Positions 23,654 to 23,729 of a stretch of 23,729 bases of DNA are shown here, piece by piece (within the stretch, counting starts at the first letter, position 1; each line of letters begins with the position of its first letter). Under the pieces are notes generated by a model. The model was not told the origin of the DNA and did not search any database. It saw only the letters and a list, made by a program, of their open reading frames with translations. The translations under genes and the position numbers were made by a program. Origin of the DNA: CAIRDP01 sp037134895. Lineage in GTDB: Bacteria > Bacteroidota > Bacteroidia > Bacteroidales > FEN-979. Where the stretch lies: contig JBAXLI010000060.1 of NCBI GenBank assembly GCA_037134895.1, positions 1 through 23,729 on the forward strand, read 5' to 3'.

Positions 23654-23729
23654 CAGGTAACAGGGTAACAGGGTAACAGAGTAACAAGGTGACAAGGTGA
23701 CAAGGTGACAAGGTGACAAGGTAACAAAG
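23654..23729. repeat. Tandem 8-base repeat array
   Basis: About nine units with period eight: GGTAACAG three times, one AGTAACAA, GGTGACAA four times, then GGTAACAA, running off the right edge. It lies upstream of the rpsO promoter with no gene visible beyond it. It has no spacers, so it is not a CRISPR array. Confidence 0.93.

Noticed and set aside
23654..23729. Possible CRISPR array
   Set aside because: Units are eight bases with no spacers between them.

Overview
The window looks like a chromosomal segment from an anaerobic, fermentative member of the Bacteroidetes (Bacteroidales-like, probably environmental). Three things point there. The housekeeping sigma factor is the short Bacteroidetes form without region 1.1. 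Several genes are preceded by the Bacteroidetes -7 element TAnnTTTG rather than an E. coli-type -10, and Shine-Dalgarno sequences are scarce. The HydG gene implies an [FeFe]-hydrogenase. No tRNA, rRNA, CRISPR array, phage gene or insertion sequence was seen, and no stretch over 300 bases lacks a gene.

Layout. 1-993: an array of 7-base repeats runs into the 3' end of a DMT/EamA permease gene (minus), which is divergent from a carbamate kinase gene (plus, 993-1937). 1924-5559: a tight minus-strand operon reads hydG, a TM1266-type ACT-like protein, a membrane PAS/HisKA_2 histidine kinase, and a second TM1266-type protein. A second array of 7-base repeats, inverted relative to the first, separates the hydG promoter from a second EamA permease gene (5650-6555, minus). 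6635-9631: a plus-strand cassette holds an ECF sigma factor, a single-pass anti-sigma-like protein, a DUF4097-like adhesin and a head-GIN-domain lipoprotein, and ends in a strong hairpin terminator.

9714-20845: ten minus-strand genes follow in the transcription order rpoD, rpe, HD phosphohydrolase, universal stress protein, GT39 glycosyltransferase, DegT-type aminotransferase, GT2 polyprenol-phosphate glycosyltransferase, ligA, a secreted double retropepsin-like protease, and a secreted protein with four tandem glycogen-binding (AMPK-CBM-like) domains. Most junctions are a few bases or overlaps, so long co-transcripts are likely. An inverted-repeat hairpin built from 7-base units sits between rpoD and rpe. 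20916-23531: pnp and rpsO, in the widespread rpsO-pnp order, separated by a 16-bp-stem hairpin. A promoter is visible upstream of rpsO, and an array of 8-base repeats closes the window.

The most interesting points are the histidine kinase sandwiched between two TM1266-type proteins behind hydG (a candidate hydrogenase-linked signalling module), the translationally coupled protease/four-CBM pair, the GT39-aminotransferase-GT2 trio that resembles an arn-like envelope glycan modification cassette, and the different families of short tandem repeats placed at gene ends. All functional assignments are from motifs read by eye; no database search was possible.
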